The position numbers and the translations under genes are program-made. A DNA stretch of 64,000 bases from Mesorhizobium huakuii. Lineage in GTDB: Bacteria > Pseudomonadota > Alphaproteobacteria > Rhizobiales > Rhizobiaceae. Below the pieces are notes generated by a model that was not told the DNA's origin, made no database searches, and saw only the letters and a program-made list of their open reading frames with translations. Location of the stretch: contig NZ_BSNY01000047.1 of assembly GCF_030160235.1 (NCBI RefSeq), positions 1-64,000 on the forward strand, written 5' to 3'. Positions 8,941 to 17,662 of the stretch are shown here, piece after piece (position 1 is the first letter of the stretch; each line of letters opens with the position of its first letter).

Positions 8941-9168
8941 CTCCTTGGGCAGGTCGGCCGGCGCCAGATTGACGGTCACCTTCTTCGACGGCATCGACAG
9001 GCCGGAGGCATGCAGCGCGGCCTGCACCCGCTCGCGGCTTTCGGCCACCGCCTTGTCGGGCAGCCCGACGATCTGCATGCCGACCTTGCCAGGCGCGATC
9101 ATCACCTGCACGTCGACCGGCACGGCCTCGATGCCCTGGAAAGCGACCGTGCGAACCCGCGCCACCAT
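8941..9168 (-). pseudogene. comM: comM (yifB) 5' fragment, interrupted by the island
   Basis: The first 76 codons encode the N terminus of the Mg-chelatase-like AAA+ protein ComM/YifB, recognisable from VRTVAFQGIEAVPVDVQV, GKVGMQIVGLPDKAV and KKVTVNLAPADLPKE. The match stops at codon 76 (8941), where the intact family continues with a Gly-Ser and the AAA+ core of more than 400 residues. The reading frame runs into island sequence and stops at 8905. ComM is a helicase acting in branch migration during natural transformation, so this copy should be inactive unless the island excises. The gene neighbours gshB, as in other Rhizobiales. Confidence 0.9.
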
Positions 9169-9350
9169 TTTCCCACCCCGGATATGGGCCGCAACCCATG
9201 CGATTGGCCTAGAATGTGGTCCCGGCAGAAGACAATCACAGATTGCCGGTCAAATCAAGAACATTACGGGAACAAGGCAATCGCTATGGTTGCAGCCGGA
9301 TTGAGTCCGGTTGAAGAGGCGGAACATGGTTAATACGAACTGAAAACGGC

Positions 9351-10295
9351 CTACTTGCGCCGCTTCCCCTCGACCGCGTCCCAGAACAGGCTGGCGATGT
9401 CGGCGCCGCCAAAGCGTTGTACCTCGCGCACGCCGGTCGGCGAGGTGACGTTGATCTCGGTCATGTAGTCGCCGATGACGTCGATGCCGACCAGGATGAA
9501 ACCGCGTTCCCTGAGCGACGGCCCGATGCGGGCGCAGATTTCGCGCTCGCGCTCGGTCAGCTCGGTCTTCTCGGCGCGGCCGCCGACATGCATGTTGGAG
9601 CGGGAATCGTGCTCGGCCGGCACGCGGTTGATGGCGCCGACCGGCTCGCCGTCGATCAGGATGATGCGCTTGTCGCCCTTGCGCACATCCTTGAGGTAGC
9701 GCTGCACGATATAGGGCTCGCGGAACAGCTGGCCGAACATCTCGAGCAGCGAGGCAAGGTTGCGGTCGGCCTCGTGCAGATGGAAGATGCCGGCGCCGCC
9801 ATTGCCGTAGAGCGGCTTGACGATGATGTCGCCGAACTCCTTGCGGAAGGCGGCGACTTCCAGCGGATCCTTGGTGATCAGCGTGTCCGGCATCAGGTCG
9901 GCAAACTCGGTGACGAAGATCTTTTCCGGGCTGTTGCGGACCCAGGCCGGGTCGTTGACGACCAGCGTCTTCGGGTGGATGCGCTCGAGGATGTGCGTGG
10001 TGGTGATGTAATTCATGTCGAAGGGCGGGTCCTGACGCAGCAGGACCACGTCCATCTCCGACAGGTCGGTGCGCACCTTCTCGCCCAGCGAATAGTGGCT
10101 GCCCTTCTCGTCGCGCACCTGCATCTCCTCGATGCGGGCGAACACCTTGCCGTCGCGCAGCGACAGCCGGTCAGGCGTGTAGTGGAACAATTGATGGCCG
10201 CGTCGCTGCGCCTCCAGCGACAGCGCGAACGAGGTGTCGCCGGCGATCGACACGCTGGAGATATGGTCCATCTGGACGGCGATTTTCAGCTTCAT
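9351..10295 (-). CDS. gshB: Glutathione synthetase
   Basis: ATP-grasp ligase joining gamma-glutamylcysteine and glycine to make glutathione in the cytosol. ATG at 10295 gives the usual N terminus [10 protein letters not shown] followed by the prokaryotic GshB substrate-binding domain, and a length of 314 aa normal for the family. Recognisable blocks are [18 protein letters not shown] (substrate domain), [15 protein letters not shown] (ATP-grasp glycine loop), [18 protein letters not shown] and the C-terminal [13 protein letters not shown], which carries the metal-binding Glu and Asn. It lies just upstream of the broken comM on the same strand, with a 182-base gap that shows no feature. No truncation was seen. 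Confidence 0.96.
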   Translation of the reverse strand: MKLKIAVQMDHISSVSIAGDTSFALSLEAQRRGHQLFHYTPDRLSLRDGKVFARIEEMQVRDEKGSHYSLGEKVRTDLSEMDVVLLRQDPPFDMNYITTTHILERIHPKTLVVNDPAWVRNSPEKIFVTEFADLMPDTLITKDPLEVAAFRKEFGDIIVKPLYGNGGAGIFHLHEADRNLASLLEMFGQLFREPYIVQRYLKDVRKGDKRIILIDGEPVGAINRVPAEHDSRSNMHVGGRAEKTELTEREREICARIGPSLRERGFILVGIDVIGDYMTEINVTSPTGVREVQRFGGADIASLFWDAVEGKRRK

Positions 10296-10518
10296 GGCAG
10301 GTCCCCAGCGCAGTCGACGAGAGCGATATAAGGGTCGCCGAGCCTTCTGCCAATCGCGACATCTGAAGAATGGCAACAGCAGGACGCAACCCACGCCAGC
10401 CCGATCGCGACAAGGCAACGGGCCGCGTCATCGTTTTCTTAAGCCTTGCCGTACAAGAATGGGCCTCGAATGCCCCCACGGCAGCCGCCGGATGGGGGTC
10501 CTCGATGGAACAACGACC

Positions 10519-11763
10519 ATGAACGCGCTCACCGCCATCCGCGCCGCCGCGACCAAACAGCTTGAACTCACCATCCTGATGCCGTGCCTCAACGAGGCCG
10601 AGACGCTGGCCGTTTGCATCGGCAAGGCCACGGCCTTCCTCGACAAGGCCGGAATCCTGGGTGAGGTATTGATCGCCGACAATGGCAGCACCGATGGTTC
10701 GCAGGAGATCGCGGCCCAGGGCGGCGCCCGCGTCGTGCCGGTGGCGCAGAAGGGCTATGGCGCGGCCCTTCTGGGCGGCATCGCCGCCGCCAGGGGCCGT
10801 TTCATCATCATGGGCGATGCCGACGACAGCTACGATTTCGGCGCGCTGGAGGCCTTCGTCGCGCGGCTGCGCGACGGCGCCGACCTGGTCATGGGCAATC
10901 GCTTCCAGGGCGGCATCGAAAGCGGTGCCATGCCGCCGCTGCATCGCTATCTCGGCAATCCGGTGCTGAGCTTCGTCGGCCGCCTGTTCTTCCGCATCAA
11001 GACCGGGGACTTCCACTGCGGCCTGCGCGGCTTCAACGCCGAGAGCATCCGCAAGCTCGACCTGCAGACGACCGGCATGGAATTCGCCAGTGAGATGGTG
11101 GTGCGCAGCGCGCTTGCCGGCCTGCGCATCGAGGAAGTGCCGACCACGCTCAAGCCCGACGGCCGCAGCCGGCCGCCACATCTCAGGACATGGCGTGACG
11201 GCTGGCGGCATCTCAAATTCCTGCTGGTCTACAATCCGCGCTGGATGTTCTTCATTCCGGGGGCGGCGCTGTGCGGCCTGGGCATGCTGTTCGCGGCCCT
11301 GCTGGTGTTTGGGCCGCTGCGGGTGATCGACAATCTTTCGCTCGACCTCAACACTTTCGTCGCCGCCTGCTTCATGATCATCACCGGCATCCAGCTCATC
11401 ACCTTCGGCGCCATATCGCGATACTATACCGAGATCACCGGCATCCTGCCGCGCAGCCGCGGGTCCGACTGGCTGACCAGGACCATCAGCACCGACCGTC
11501 TTGCCGCCAATGCCGGCATCTGCTTTGCCGGCGGCGTCCTGTTCTTCGGCTATGCGGTGCTGCGCTGGGCGCATCTTGGCTTCGGCCCGCTGAACGATTC
11601 CGAAATCCCGCGCATCGTCGTGCTGGGCCTGAGCCTGATCGTCATTTCGTTCCAGGCCTTCTTCTCGGCATTCCTGCTCGGCGTCCTCGAGATCCCGGTC
11701 AAGCGGCTGAAAGCCGGCCAGCCCGGCGGATCAGGCGAAGCCGCCGCGACCGCTGAAAAATGA
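10519..11763 (+). CDS. Family 2 glycosyltransferase with C-terminal membrane segments
   Basis: Probable inner-membrane polyprenyl-phosphate sugar transferase of the dolichol-phosphate-mannose synthase type. The N-terminal GT2 domain shows TILMPCLNEAETL, IADNGSTDGS and GDADDSYDF (DxD-like metal site). After residue about 235 there are hydrophobic stretches (FFIPGAALCGLGMLFAALLV and three more) giving about four membrane helices. The length is 414 aa. The ATG at 10519 was chosen because the GT2 domain begins about 18 residues later; upstream in-frame starts have no better ribosome site. Its stop overlaps the start of the GtrA gene (ATGA). Together they suggest sugar transfer onto a lipid carrier for cell-surface decoration; the sugar is unknown. 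Confidence 0.88.
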   Translation: MNALTAIRAAATKQLELTILMPCLNEAETLAVCIGKATAFLDKAGILGEVLIADNGSTDGSQEIAAQGGARVVPVAQKGYGAALLGGIAAARGRFIIMGDADDSYDFGALEAFVARLRDGADLVMGNRFQGGIESGAMPPLHRYLGNPVLSFVGRLFFRIKTGDFHCGLRGFNAESIRKLDLQTTGMEFASEMVVRSALAGLRIEEVPTTLKPDGRSRPPHLRTWRDGWRHLKFLLVYNPRWMFFIPGAALCGLGMLFAALLVFGPLRVIDNLSLDLNTFVAACFMIITGIQLITFGAISRYYTEITGILPRSRGSDWLTRTISTDRLAANAGICFAGGVLFFGYAVLRWAHLGFGPLNDSEIPRIVVLGLSLIVISFQAFFSAFLLGVLEIPVKRLKAGQPGGSGEAAATAEK

Positions 11764-12167
11764 GCCGGCTTCTACGAAAGCTCGCCGCGGTACGGCTTGT
11801 CCGGTTTGTCATCGTCGGCATTGGCGCGGCGCTGCTGTTGTTCACACTGTCATGGGCTCTGGTGTCGGCCGGCCTGCCGCCATTCGGCGGAAGCGTCATC
11901 GCCTACATGCTGGCCTTCGTCGTGGCCTATTCGGCACAGCGTGGCTGGACGTTCGAAGGACAGCACGCCCACGCCCATGCGTTTCCACGGTATCTCGTCA
12001 CCCAGCTGGTCTGCGCGGCGTTTGCAGGCCTGTCAGCCCATGTCGCGGTGTCTATATTTTCCGCCTCGCCGCTGATCATGTCGGCCATCATTACGGTCGC
12101 CGCAAGCGCCGCGAGCTATGTGCTCTCATCGGTCTGGGTGTTTCGCGACGATCAAAGAGCCGCGTGA
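11760..12167 (+). CDS. GtrA-family membrane protein
   Basis: Small polytopic protein of 135 aa with four hydrophobic segments (about residues 15-35, 44-62, 75-98 and 102-125), matching the GtrA family, thought to help flip or deliver undecaprenyl-phosphate-linked sugars across the inner membrane. Recognisable features are the N-terminal LVRFVIVGIGAALLL and the conserved YMLAFVVAYSAQRGWTF block, with the aromatic-rich loop typical of the family. It overlaps the glycosyltransferase stop by 4 bases, so the two are translationally coupled and likely act together. Nothing is unusual apart from a His-rich loop (QHAHAHAF) after the second helix. Confidence 0.9.
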   Translation: MSRLLRKLAAVRLVRFVIVGIGAALLLFTLSWALVSAGLPPFGGSVIAYMLAFVVAYSAQRGWTFEGQHAHAHAFPRYLVTQLVCAAFAGLSAHVAVSIFSASPLIMSAIITVAASAASYVLSSVWVFRDDQRAA

Positions 12168-12235
12168 GGCATTCGACACGCCAGCTTCGGGCCTTACGTC
12201 CAATGGAAATGCTTTGTGCAGGACCGATTTAAGGT

Positions 12236-14110
12236 TTGTGCAGTGAGTTCGCGATAGCTTCCGTGCCGAAGAAAACGCCCAGAGGCCGTGCCGTGACTCC
12301 TGCCGATACCATGATCTCCGCCGAGGCCAGGCCACGTCCGTCACGGCGCAACGACCTGGCGCTAGCGCTCGTCGCCACCGTGGTGATGGTTGCCGTCAGC
12401 GCTCTCAGCGGCTTCCGTGACTTGACCGACGCCGGCGGTGACAATGACAACCTGCTGCGTCTGGTCGAGGTTCGCGACATGCTGGCCGGCCAGGGCTGGT
12501 TCGACCTGCATCAGTACCGGATGGGTCTTGAAGGCGGCTTTGTCATGCACTGGTCGCGGCTGGTCGACGCGCCGATCGCCGCCATCGTTCTCGTAGCCTC
12601 GGCGCTGACCGGCAGCATGGCCATGGCCGAGACCATCGCCGAGGTGCTCTGGCCGGCGCTGCTCTTCTTCCTCGCTTTGCTCTTTACCGCGCGTGCGGCG
12701 CGCAGTTTCGCCGGTGCCGACGCCGTGCTGCCGGCCGTCGTCATCGGCGCGGCGGCGCTGCATTTCATCGGCATCTTTTCGCCCGGCTCGCTCGATCATC
12801 ACAATGTCCAGCTGACGCTGACCATCGCCTGCCTGAGCCTGCTACTCGATGCACCCGTGCAGCGCTGGGCCGCGCTGTTCGCGGGCCTGTGCGCGGCGCT
12901 GATGCTGGCCGTCGGCATGGAAACGGCGCCCTACGTCGCCACCATCGGCGCATGCATCGCCCTGCTGTTTGTCGCCGACCCCGGGAGTGAAGGGCGGATC
13001 GCCAGGGATTTCGGCCTTGGCTTTGCTGGTGTCTCTGGGCTGGTCTTCGTCACCACGATCGCTCCATCTGCGTGGGGCCAGCCGCAATGCGACGCTTTCT
13101 CGACGGTGCAGTTCGTGGTGGCCGCGCTCGCCGGATGCGGCCTTGCCGCCGTGGCTTCGCTCGAAATGGCCAACGCCACCGTCGGCCGGCGTCTCGTGGC
13201 GCTCGGCCTGGTTGTGCTCGTGCTGGGCGCTGTCGTGGTGTCGCTGTTCCCGCAATGCCTGGCAGCCCCCTATGCGAACCTCGATCCGCGCCTCAGGGAA
13301 TTGTGGCTCGATAACATCGAAGAGGCGCAGTCGCTGTACAAGCTTGTCATCTACAATCGGGTCGCGGTGGTGGAGCGTTTTGCCACGCCACTGGTGGCGA
13401 TCATGCTGATGGCGCTTGGCCTCGGCCGTGGCGGCTCGCGTCGACAGGACAGCCTCGTTGGCGCGCTGCTGGTGGTGGCGTTCCTGGTCAGCGCCTGGCA
13501 AGTGCGCGGCTCGACCTTCTCCATTGCCTTGGCGGTGCTGCCGCTTTGCGCCTGGATCGCCAAATGGCGGCAGCGGGCCGAAGCCAGCCCGTCGCTCGGC
13601 TCCACGCTCAGGTTGGCCGCGGCCTGGCTGGTTTCGGTCAACGCACTCTGGGCGTGCGCGGCCGTGGCTGCGTCAAGCGCCTTCGAAACCGGTGCGGACG
13701 TCAAGGGCGCCAGTGTCAATGCGACCTGCCAAGGCAAGACCTCGTTCGCGGCACTCAGCCAGCTACCTGACACCACCGTGCTCGCCATTTCCAATCTTGG
13801 CTCGCCCATCCTGGCCTATTCCGGACATCGCGTGTTCGCCGGGCCGTATCATCGCAACGTCGCGGGAAACCTGCTTGCACTCGATACCTTCCTGGGATCG
13901 GACGCCGATGCCAGGAAGGCGGTCGAAAGCCACCATGTCGGGCTTGTCGCGCTCTGCCGCGGCAACCCGGAAACCCGCCTGCTCGTCGACAGGGCGCCGG
14001 ACAGCTTTCTGGCCGGGCTGACGCGCGGCAATTTGCCGGACTGGCTGGAGCCGGTGGCCGGGACAATCGGGGCCCAGCTTGAGCTCTATCGCGTCAAGTC
14101 CAGCAGCTGA
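12236..14110 (+). CDS. Polytopic membrane protein, GT-C-like glycosyltransferase candidate
   Basis: Up to 624 aa. The start is uncertain: a TTG at 12236 opens the frame, a GTG at 12263 and an ATG at 12311 follow, and none has a clear ribosome site; the ATG gives about 599 aa and begins just before the first membrane helix. About ten hydrophobic segments are visible. The first large periplasmic loop carries an acidic patch (DAGGDNDNLLRLVEVRDML) and HWSRLVDAP, the layout of GT-C enzymes such as ArnT or STT3 in which an Asp near the first helix is catalytic. It sits downstream of the GT2 and GtrA genes, which could supply its lipid-linked sugar donor. The acceptor is unknown. Confidence 0.7.
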   Translation: MCSEFAIASVPKKTPRGRAVTPADTMISAEARPRPSRRNDLALALVATVVMVAVSALSGFRDLTDAGGDNDNLLRLVEVRDMLAGQGWFDLHQYRMGLEGGFVMHWSRLVDAPIAAIVLVASALTGSMAMAETIAEVLWPALLFFLALLFTARAARSFAGADAVLPAVVIGAAALHFIGIFSPGSLDHHNVQLTLTIACLSLLLDAPVQRWAALFAGLCAALMLAVGMETAPYVATIGACIALLFVADPGSEGRIARDFGLGFAGVSGLVFVTTIAPSAWGQPQCDAFSTVQFVVAALAGCGLAAVASLEMANATVGRRLVALGLVVLVLGAVVVSLFPQCLAAPYANLDPRLRELWLDNIEEAQSLYKLVIYNRVAVVERFATPLVAIMLMALGLGRGGSRRQDSLVGALLVVAFLVSAWQVRGSTFSIALAVLPLCAWIAKWRQRAEASPSLGSTLRLAAAWLVSVNALWACAAVAASSAFETGADVKGASVNATCQGKTSFAALSQLPDTTVLAISNLGSPILAYSGHRVFAGPYHRNVAGNLLALDTFLGSDADARKAVESHHVGLVALCRGNPETRLLVDRAPDSFLAGLTRGNLPDWLEPVAGTIGAQLELYRVKSSS

Positions 14111-14319
14111 GAATCAGCGCGAAAACAAAGGCTTGATGCATGGTTTAGCCGGCTTTCTGCGGGTGTCCGGCCTTCTGCCGCGGCAAGATCGCCGGTGAAA
14201 ACCGGATTTCGTTTCTCCAGATCATGTCCCGGCCGAAAAAAACGATTTTCGAGATACGTTTCCTAAAGGGTTTGCTGCCAGTCTCCGACATAAATTCCGA
14301 CGTAAAAACAGGGACACCG

Positions 14320-15669
14320 ATGCAAACTTCGTTTGGCACCGGTCAGGCAAACAGGGAGAGCACGGATCTGGCCTTCACCGATCCGTTGACCGGGCTTGGC
14401 AATCATCGCCGTTTCTTCGACAAGGTCGATCGCCTGATCAGCGACCGCGCCGACGATCCCGCGCCCTTCACCGTCGGCATTCTCGACCTAGACGGCTTCA
14501 AGCCGATCAACGACCTGTTCGGCCACAAGGCCGGCGACGACATCCTCATCCAGGTCGCCATGCGGCTGCGCGCCTCGATGGACGGCCATTCGACGGTCTG
14601 CCGCATCGGCGCCGACGAATTCGCCTTCCTCTATCCGCTGGTGTTCTCCGAGGAAGCGGCGGCGGAAAAATCCCGCATGCTGATCGAGATCCTGTCGGCT
14701 CCCTACGATGTCGGCGAACGCACCGCCAGGCTGTCGGCCTCGGTCGGCTGCTCGCTGTTCTATTCCGGCGACGAAACCACCGAGATCCTCGTCAACAAGG
14801 CCGAAACGGCGCTCTACCACGCCAAGCGTTCCGGCCGTGGCCGTGTCGTCGTCTACACCCGCGAGATGGAAGAGGCGGCCAAGCGCGTCACCCGCATCGA
14901 GCAGGCGCTGCGCCGTGCCGTCTCGGCCGGCGAGGTGGAGCCGCATTTCCAGCCGATCGTCGACCTCAGCACGCGCCGCACCATCGGCTTCGAAACGCTG
15001 GCGCGCTGGACCGATCGCGATCTCGGTGCGGTGCCGCCGACGGTCTTCATCCCCATCGCCGAGGAACGCGGCATTATCGGCCCGCTGTCGCAGCTGGTGC
15101 TGCGCAAGGCGACCGAGGCGGCCAGGAGCTGGCCGAGCGACCTGTTCCTGTCCTTCAACCTGTCGCCCTCGCAGCTCGTCGACCAGAACACCGGCCTGCA
15201 CATACTGGCGATCCTCGACCGCACCGGCTTCGATCCGCGTCGGCTGGAGATCGAGATCACCGAGACCGGCCTGATGAACGATCCGGCCTCGGCGGCGCAG
15301 ATCGTCGACGACCTGCGCCGCGTCGGCATCCGCGTCTCGCTCGACGATTTCGGCACCGGCCAGTCCTCGCTCGGCCGCCTGCGCGAGTTTCATTTCGACA
15401 AGCTCAAGATCGATCGTGCCTTCGTTTCCTCCATTCTCGACGACCGCCCGTCCGAACACATCATCCGTGCCATCCTCGCCATGTGCGAAGGGCTTGGCAT
15501 GGATGTGGTCGCCGAAGGCATCGAAGAGGAAGCGCAGGCCGATCGCCTGGTCCAGTTCGGCTGCGCCGGCGGGCAGGGCTATCTGTTCGGCAAGCCGGTC
15601 GATGCCGACGCCACGCTCGGCTACCTCCGCGATTCCTTCCGTGGCGCGCTGCGCGCCAAGGCGATCTGA
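14320..15669 (+). CDS. GGDEF-EAL cyclic-di-GMP protein with GADEF and ETL motifs
   Basis: Cyclic-di-GMP turnover protein of 449 aa from the ATG at 14320, preferred for the GGGA upstream; an ATG at 14224 would add 32 residues. Residues about 10-175 form the GGDEF domain, with active-site motif RIGADEF near residue 97 in place of GGDEF. Residues about 190-440 form the EAL domain: the signature is ETL (FETLARW), with Glu kept, and the other catalytic blocks FNLSPSQL, IEITETG, LDDFGTGQSSL, KIDRAFV and VAEGIEEEAQ are intact. There is no sensory or membrane domain. Phosphodiesterase activity is likely; cyclase activity is uncertain. The flanking spacers (about 200 and 270 bases) suggest a single-gene transcript. 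Confidence 0.9.
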   Translation: MQTSFGTGQANRESTDLAFTDPLTGLGNHRRFFDKVDRLISDRADDPAPFTVGILDLDGFKPINDLFGHKAGDDILIQVAMRLRASMDGHSTVCRIGADEFAFLYPLVFSEEAAAEKSRMLIEILSAPYDVGERTARLSASVGCSLFYSGDETTEILVNKAETALYHAKRSGRGRVVVYTREMEEAAKRVTRIEQALRRAVSAGEVEPHFQPIVDLSTRRTIGFETLARWTDRDLGAVPPTVFIPIAEERGIIGPLSQLVLRKATEAARSWPSDLFLSFNLSPSQLVDQNTGLHILAILDRTGFDPRRLEIEITETGLMNDPASAAQIVDDLRRVGIRVSLDDFGTGQSSLGRLREFHFDKLKIDRAFVSSILDDRPSEHIIRAILAMCEGLGMDVVAEGIEEEAQADRLVQFGCAGGQGYLFGKPVDADATLGYLRDSFRGALRAKAI

Positions 15670-15817
15670 CCGGCGATTTCGACGTAATCGGCATTCCGCC
15701 GATGTCGCGGCGCGCTTCGCTGCGGCGCATTGTCGTTTTGTCTGACTTAAGCCTGCAGAGACGACGTTTCGCCCTTGCCCGCACGACTTGCGTGGCTAGG
15801 ATGCGCGCCGTCCATGC

Positions 15818-15922
15818 CTACAGCGCCGCGCGTCCCTTGGGACGCGCAAAAGGACGCTGTAGCAACGTATATTTGCGCATGATCCCTATCCGAAAATCGA
15901 TCCGATTTTCGGGGTCATGCGC
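15818..15922. repeat. Composite intergenic palindromic (REP-like) element
   Basis: Two hairpins in tandem. The first (15818-15862) has arms CTACAGCG and CGCTGTAG enclosing GCGCGTCCC/GGGACGCGC; the second (15875-15922) has arms GCGCATGA and TCATGCGC enclosing CCGAAAATCG/CGATTTTCGG-type arms. I recognise this type of element as a common intergenic repeat in Mesorhizobium. It lies 17 bases before the SDR start, so it could form structure in the leader of the galactose operon. Confidence 0.75.
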
Positions 15923-15938
15923 TGGGGAGAGAAAAGAC

Positions 15939-16706
15939 ATGATGCCATCGGCGGATTTTGCCGACCTCAAGGGCGCCTCGGTTCTGATCACCGGCGGCGG
16001 TTCCGGGATCGGCGCGGCGCTGACCGAGGGTTTTGTGCGCCAGGGCGCCAATGTCGCCTTCATCGACATCGCCGAGGGGCCGAGCACGCTGCTTGCCGAC
16101 CGCATCGAGAAGGAATTCGGCCGGCGGCCGCTCTACCTCAAGACCGATCTGCGCGACATCGAGGCGCTGCGCGCCTCGGCGGCCAGGGCGGCGGAGGCGC
16201 ATGGCGATGTCACCGTGCTGATCAACAATGCCGCCTGGGACGAGCGCCACGCCATCGAGGACGTGACGGTGGAGTTCTGGGACAACAACCAGGCGATTAA
16301 TCTGCGGCCACATTTCTTCACAGCGCAGGCGGTGGCGCCGGGCATGAAGCGGGCCGGCGGCGGCTCGATCATCAACTTCACATCGACATCCTATCTCATC
16401 AACCATCCCGACATGCCGGCCTACACCGCCGCCAAGGCCGGCATTCTCGGCCTCACCAAGGGGCTGGCCGGCAAGCTCGGGCCTGACCGCATCCGCGTCA
16501 ACGCCGTCGCGCCCGGCTGGGTGATCACCGAACGGCAGCAGGAACGCTGGGTGACCGAAGGGGCGCTCGCCGCCCATGTCGCCAAGCAGTGCATCAAGGA
16601 GGTCATGCGCCCGGACGACATGGTCGGCACGGTGCTGTTCCTGGCCTCGGATGCCTCGCGCATGCTGACCGCGCAGATGCTGATCGTCGACGGAGGTTTT
16701 CTGTGA
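15939..16706 (+). CDS. SDR-family dehydrogenase, probable galactose (sugar) dehydrogenase
   Basis: Classical short-chain dehydrogenase of 255 aa. It has the NAD(P) motif TGGGSGIG near residue 17, NNAA in the adenine-ring region, catalytic Ser in FTSTSYL and YTAAK, and a C-terminal VDGGFL. The start at 15939 has GGGGAGA about 8 bases upstream. It is the first gene of a four-gene set (SDR, dgoK, dgoA, SMP-30 lactonase), each overlapping the next by 4 bases. By context it should oxidise D-galactose or a related sugar to its lactone, the first step of the De Ley-Doudoroff pathway. SDR specificity cannot be read from sequence, so the substrate is inference. Confidence 0.85.
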   Translation: MMPSADFADLKGASVLITGGGSGIGAALTEGFVRQGANVAFIDIAEGPSTLLADRIEKEFGRRPLYLKTDLRDIEALRASAARAAEAHGDVTVLINNAAWDERHAIEDVTVEFWDNNQAINLRPHFFTAQAVAPGMKRAGGGSIINFTSTSYLINHPDMPAYTAAKAGILGLTKGLAGKLGPDRIRVNAVAPGWVITERQQERWVTEGALAAHVAKQCIKEVMRPDDMVGTVLFLASDASRMLTAQMLIVDGGFL

Positions 16707-17662
16707 GCCCAGAATTTGCCGGCAATATGCCGGCGGTAGCCGCGCTCGATTGGGGCACGACCCGGCTTCGCGCATGGCTGATCGACGGCGGCGGCAAGGT
16801 GCTAGCCGAGCGCCGCGGCGATGACGGCCTGATCACCGCGCGCGAGAAGGGGTTCTCCAACGTCCTCGAGGGCCATCTGGCCGCCATGGGCGCGCCTGAC
16901 GGGCTGCCCGTCATCATCTGCGGCATGGCCGGCTCCCGTCAGGGCTGGATCGAGGCGCCCTATGTGACCGTGCCGGCGCCGCTCGGCGCCATCCTGCGCG
17001 GTGCCGCCCGCGTGGCTGATCAGAAACGTGACATCCGTATCGTGCCGGGCCTCGCCCAGCGTCTGGCCGATGCGCCCGATGTCATGCGCGGTGAGGAAAC
17101 ACAGCTTGCCGGCGCCGGTTTGCCGGCAAAGGGGCGGCATCTCGCCTGCATGCCCGGCACGCATTCGAAATGGGTCGTGGTCGAGGATGGCGCGGTTGCC
17201 GGCTTCGGCACATGGCCGACCGGCGAATTGTTTTCGGTGCTGGCCGCGCACTCCATCCTCAAGCATTCGCTCGGCGAGCATCCGGCTCCCGTCGCCGCGG
17301 ACGGCCCGTTCTTCCGGCAGTGGTGCGAACGCGCGCTTGGCGAGGGTGGCGACGTCACGTCGAAGCTGTTTGCCATCCGTGCCGCCGGGCTCCTGCAGGA
17401 CCTGAAGTCGGAAGATGCGGCGGCCTGCCTGTCCGGGCTTTTGATCGGCGGCGAGATCGCCTCGGCGAAGCGCCGCTATGGCGTAGGCGATGCGCCGGTC
17501 GTGCTGATTGCCTCGGGTGCGCTCGCCGTGCTCTACCAGGCCGCACTCGACCTTGCAGGGCTTGCCGTCCGCACCGTCGACGCGGATGAAGCGGTGCGCG
17601 CCGGCCTCATCGAAGCCGCGCGCGAAAACGGCATGATCGCCAGAACTGGAGCCTTGGCATGA
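16703..17662 (+). CDS. dgoK: 2-dehydro-3-deoxygalactonokinase
   Basis: Phosphorylates 2-keto-3-deoxygalactonate on the 6-position with ATP, in the cytosol. GTG at 16703 overlaps the SDR stop (GTGA) and has GGAGG 7 bases upstream; the longer open frame from 16589 lies inside the SDR gene. The product is 319 aa, normal for DgoK. Visible family blocks are ALDWGTTRLRAWLID (phosphate 1 loop of the ASKHA fold), ICGMAGSRQGWIEAPY, MRGEETQ, MPGTHSKWV and FGTWPTGELFSVL. It is translationally coupled to the SDR before it and the aldolase after it. The pathway partner galactonate dehydratase (dgoD) is not in this window. Confidence 0.95.
   Translation: MSPEFAGNMPAVAALDWGTTRLRAWLIDGGGKVLAERRGDDGLITAREKGFSNVLEGHLAAMGAPDGLPVIICGMAGSRQGWIEAPYVTVPAPLGAILRGAARVADQKRDIRIVPGLAQRLADAPDVMRGEETQLAGAGLPAKGRHLACMPGTHSKWVVVEDGAVAGFGTWPTGELFSVLAAHSILKHSLGEHPAPVAADGPFFRQWCERALGEGGDVTSKLFAIRAAGLLQDLKSEDAAACLSGLLIGGEIASAKRRYGVGDAPVVLIASGALAVLYQAALDLAGLAVRTVDADEAVRAGLIEAARENGMIARTGALA

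Noticed and set aside
9417-10331. 304-codon open frame on the plus strand
   Set aside because: Antisense shadow of gshB with biased composition (many His, Asp, Val and Leu) and no domain.
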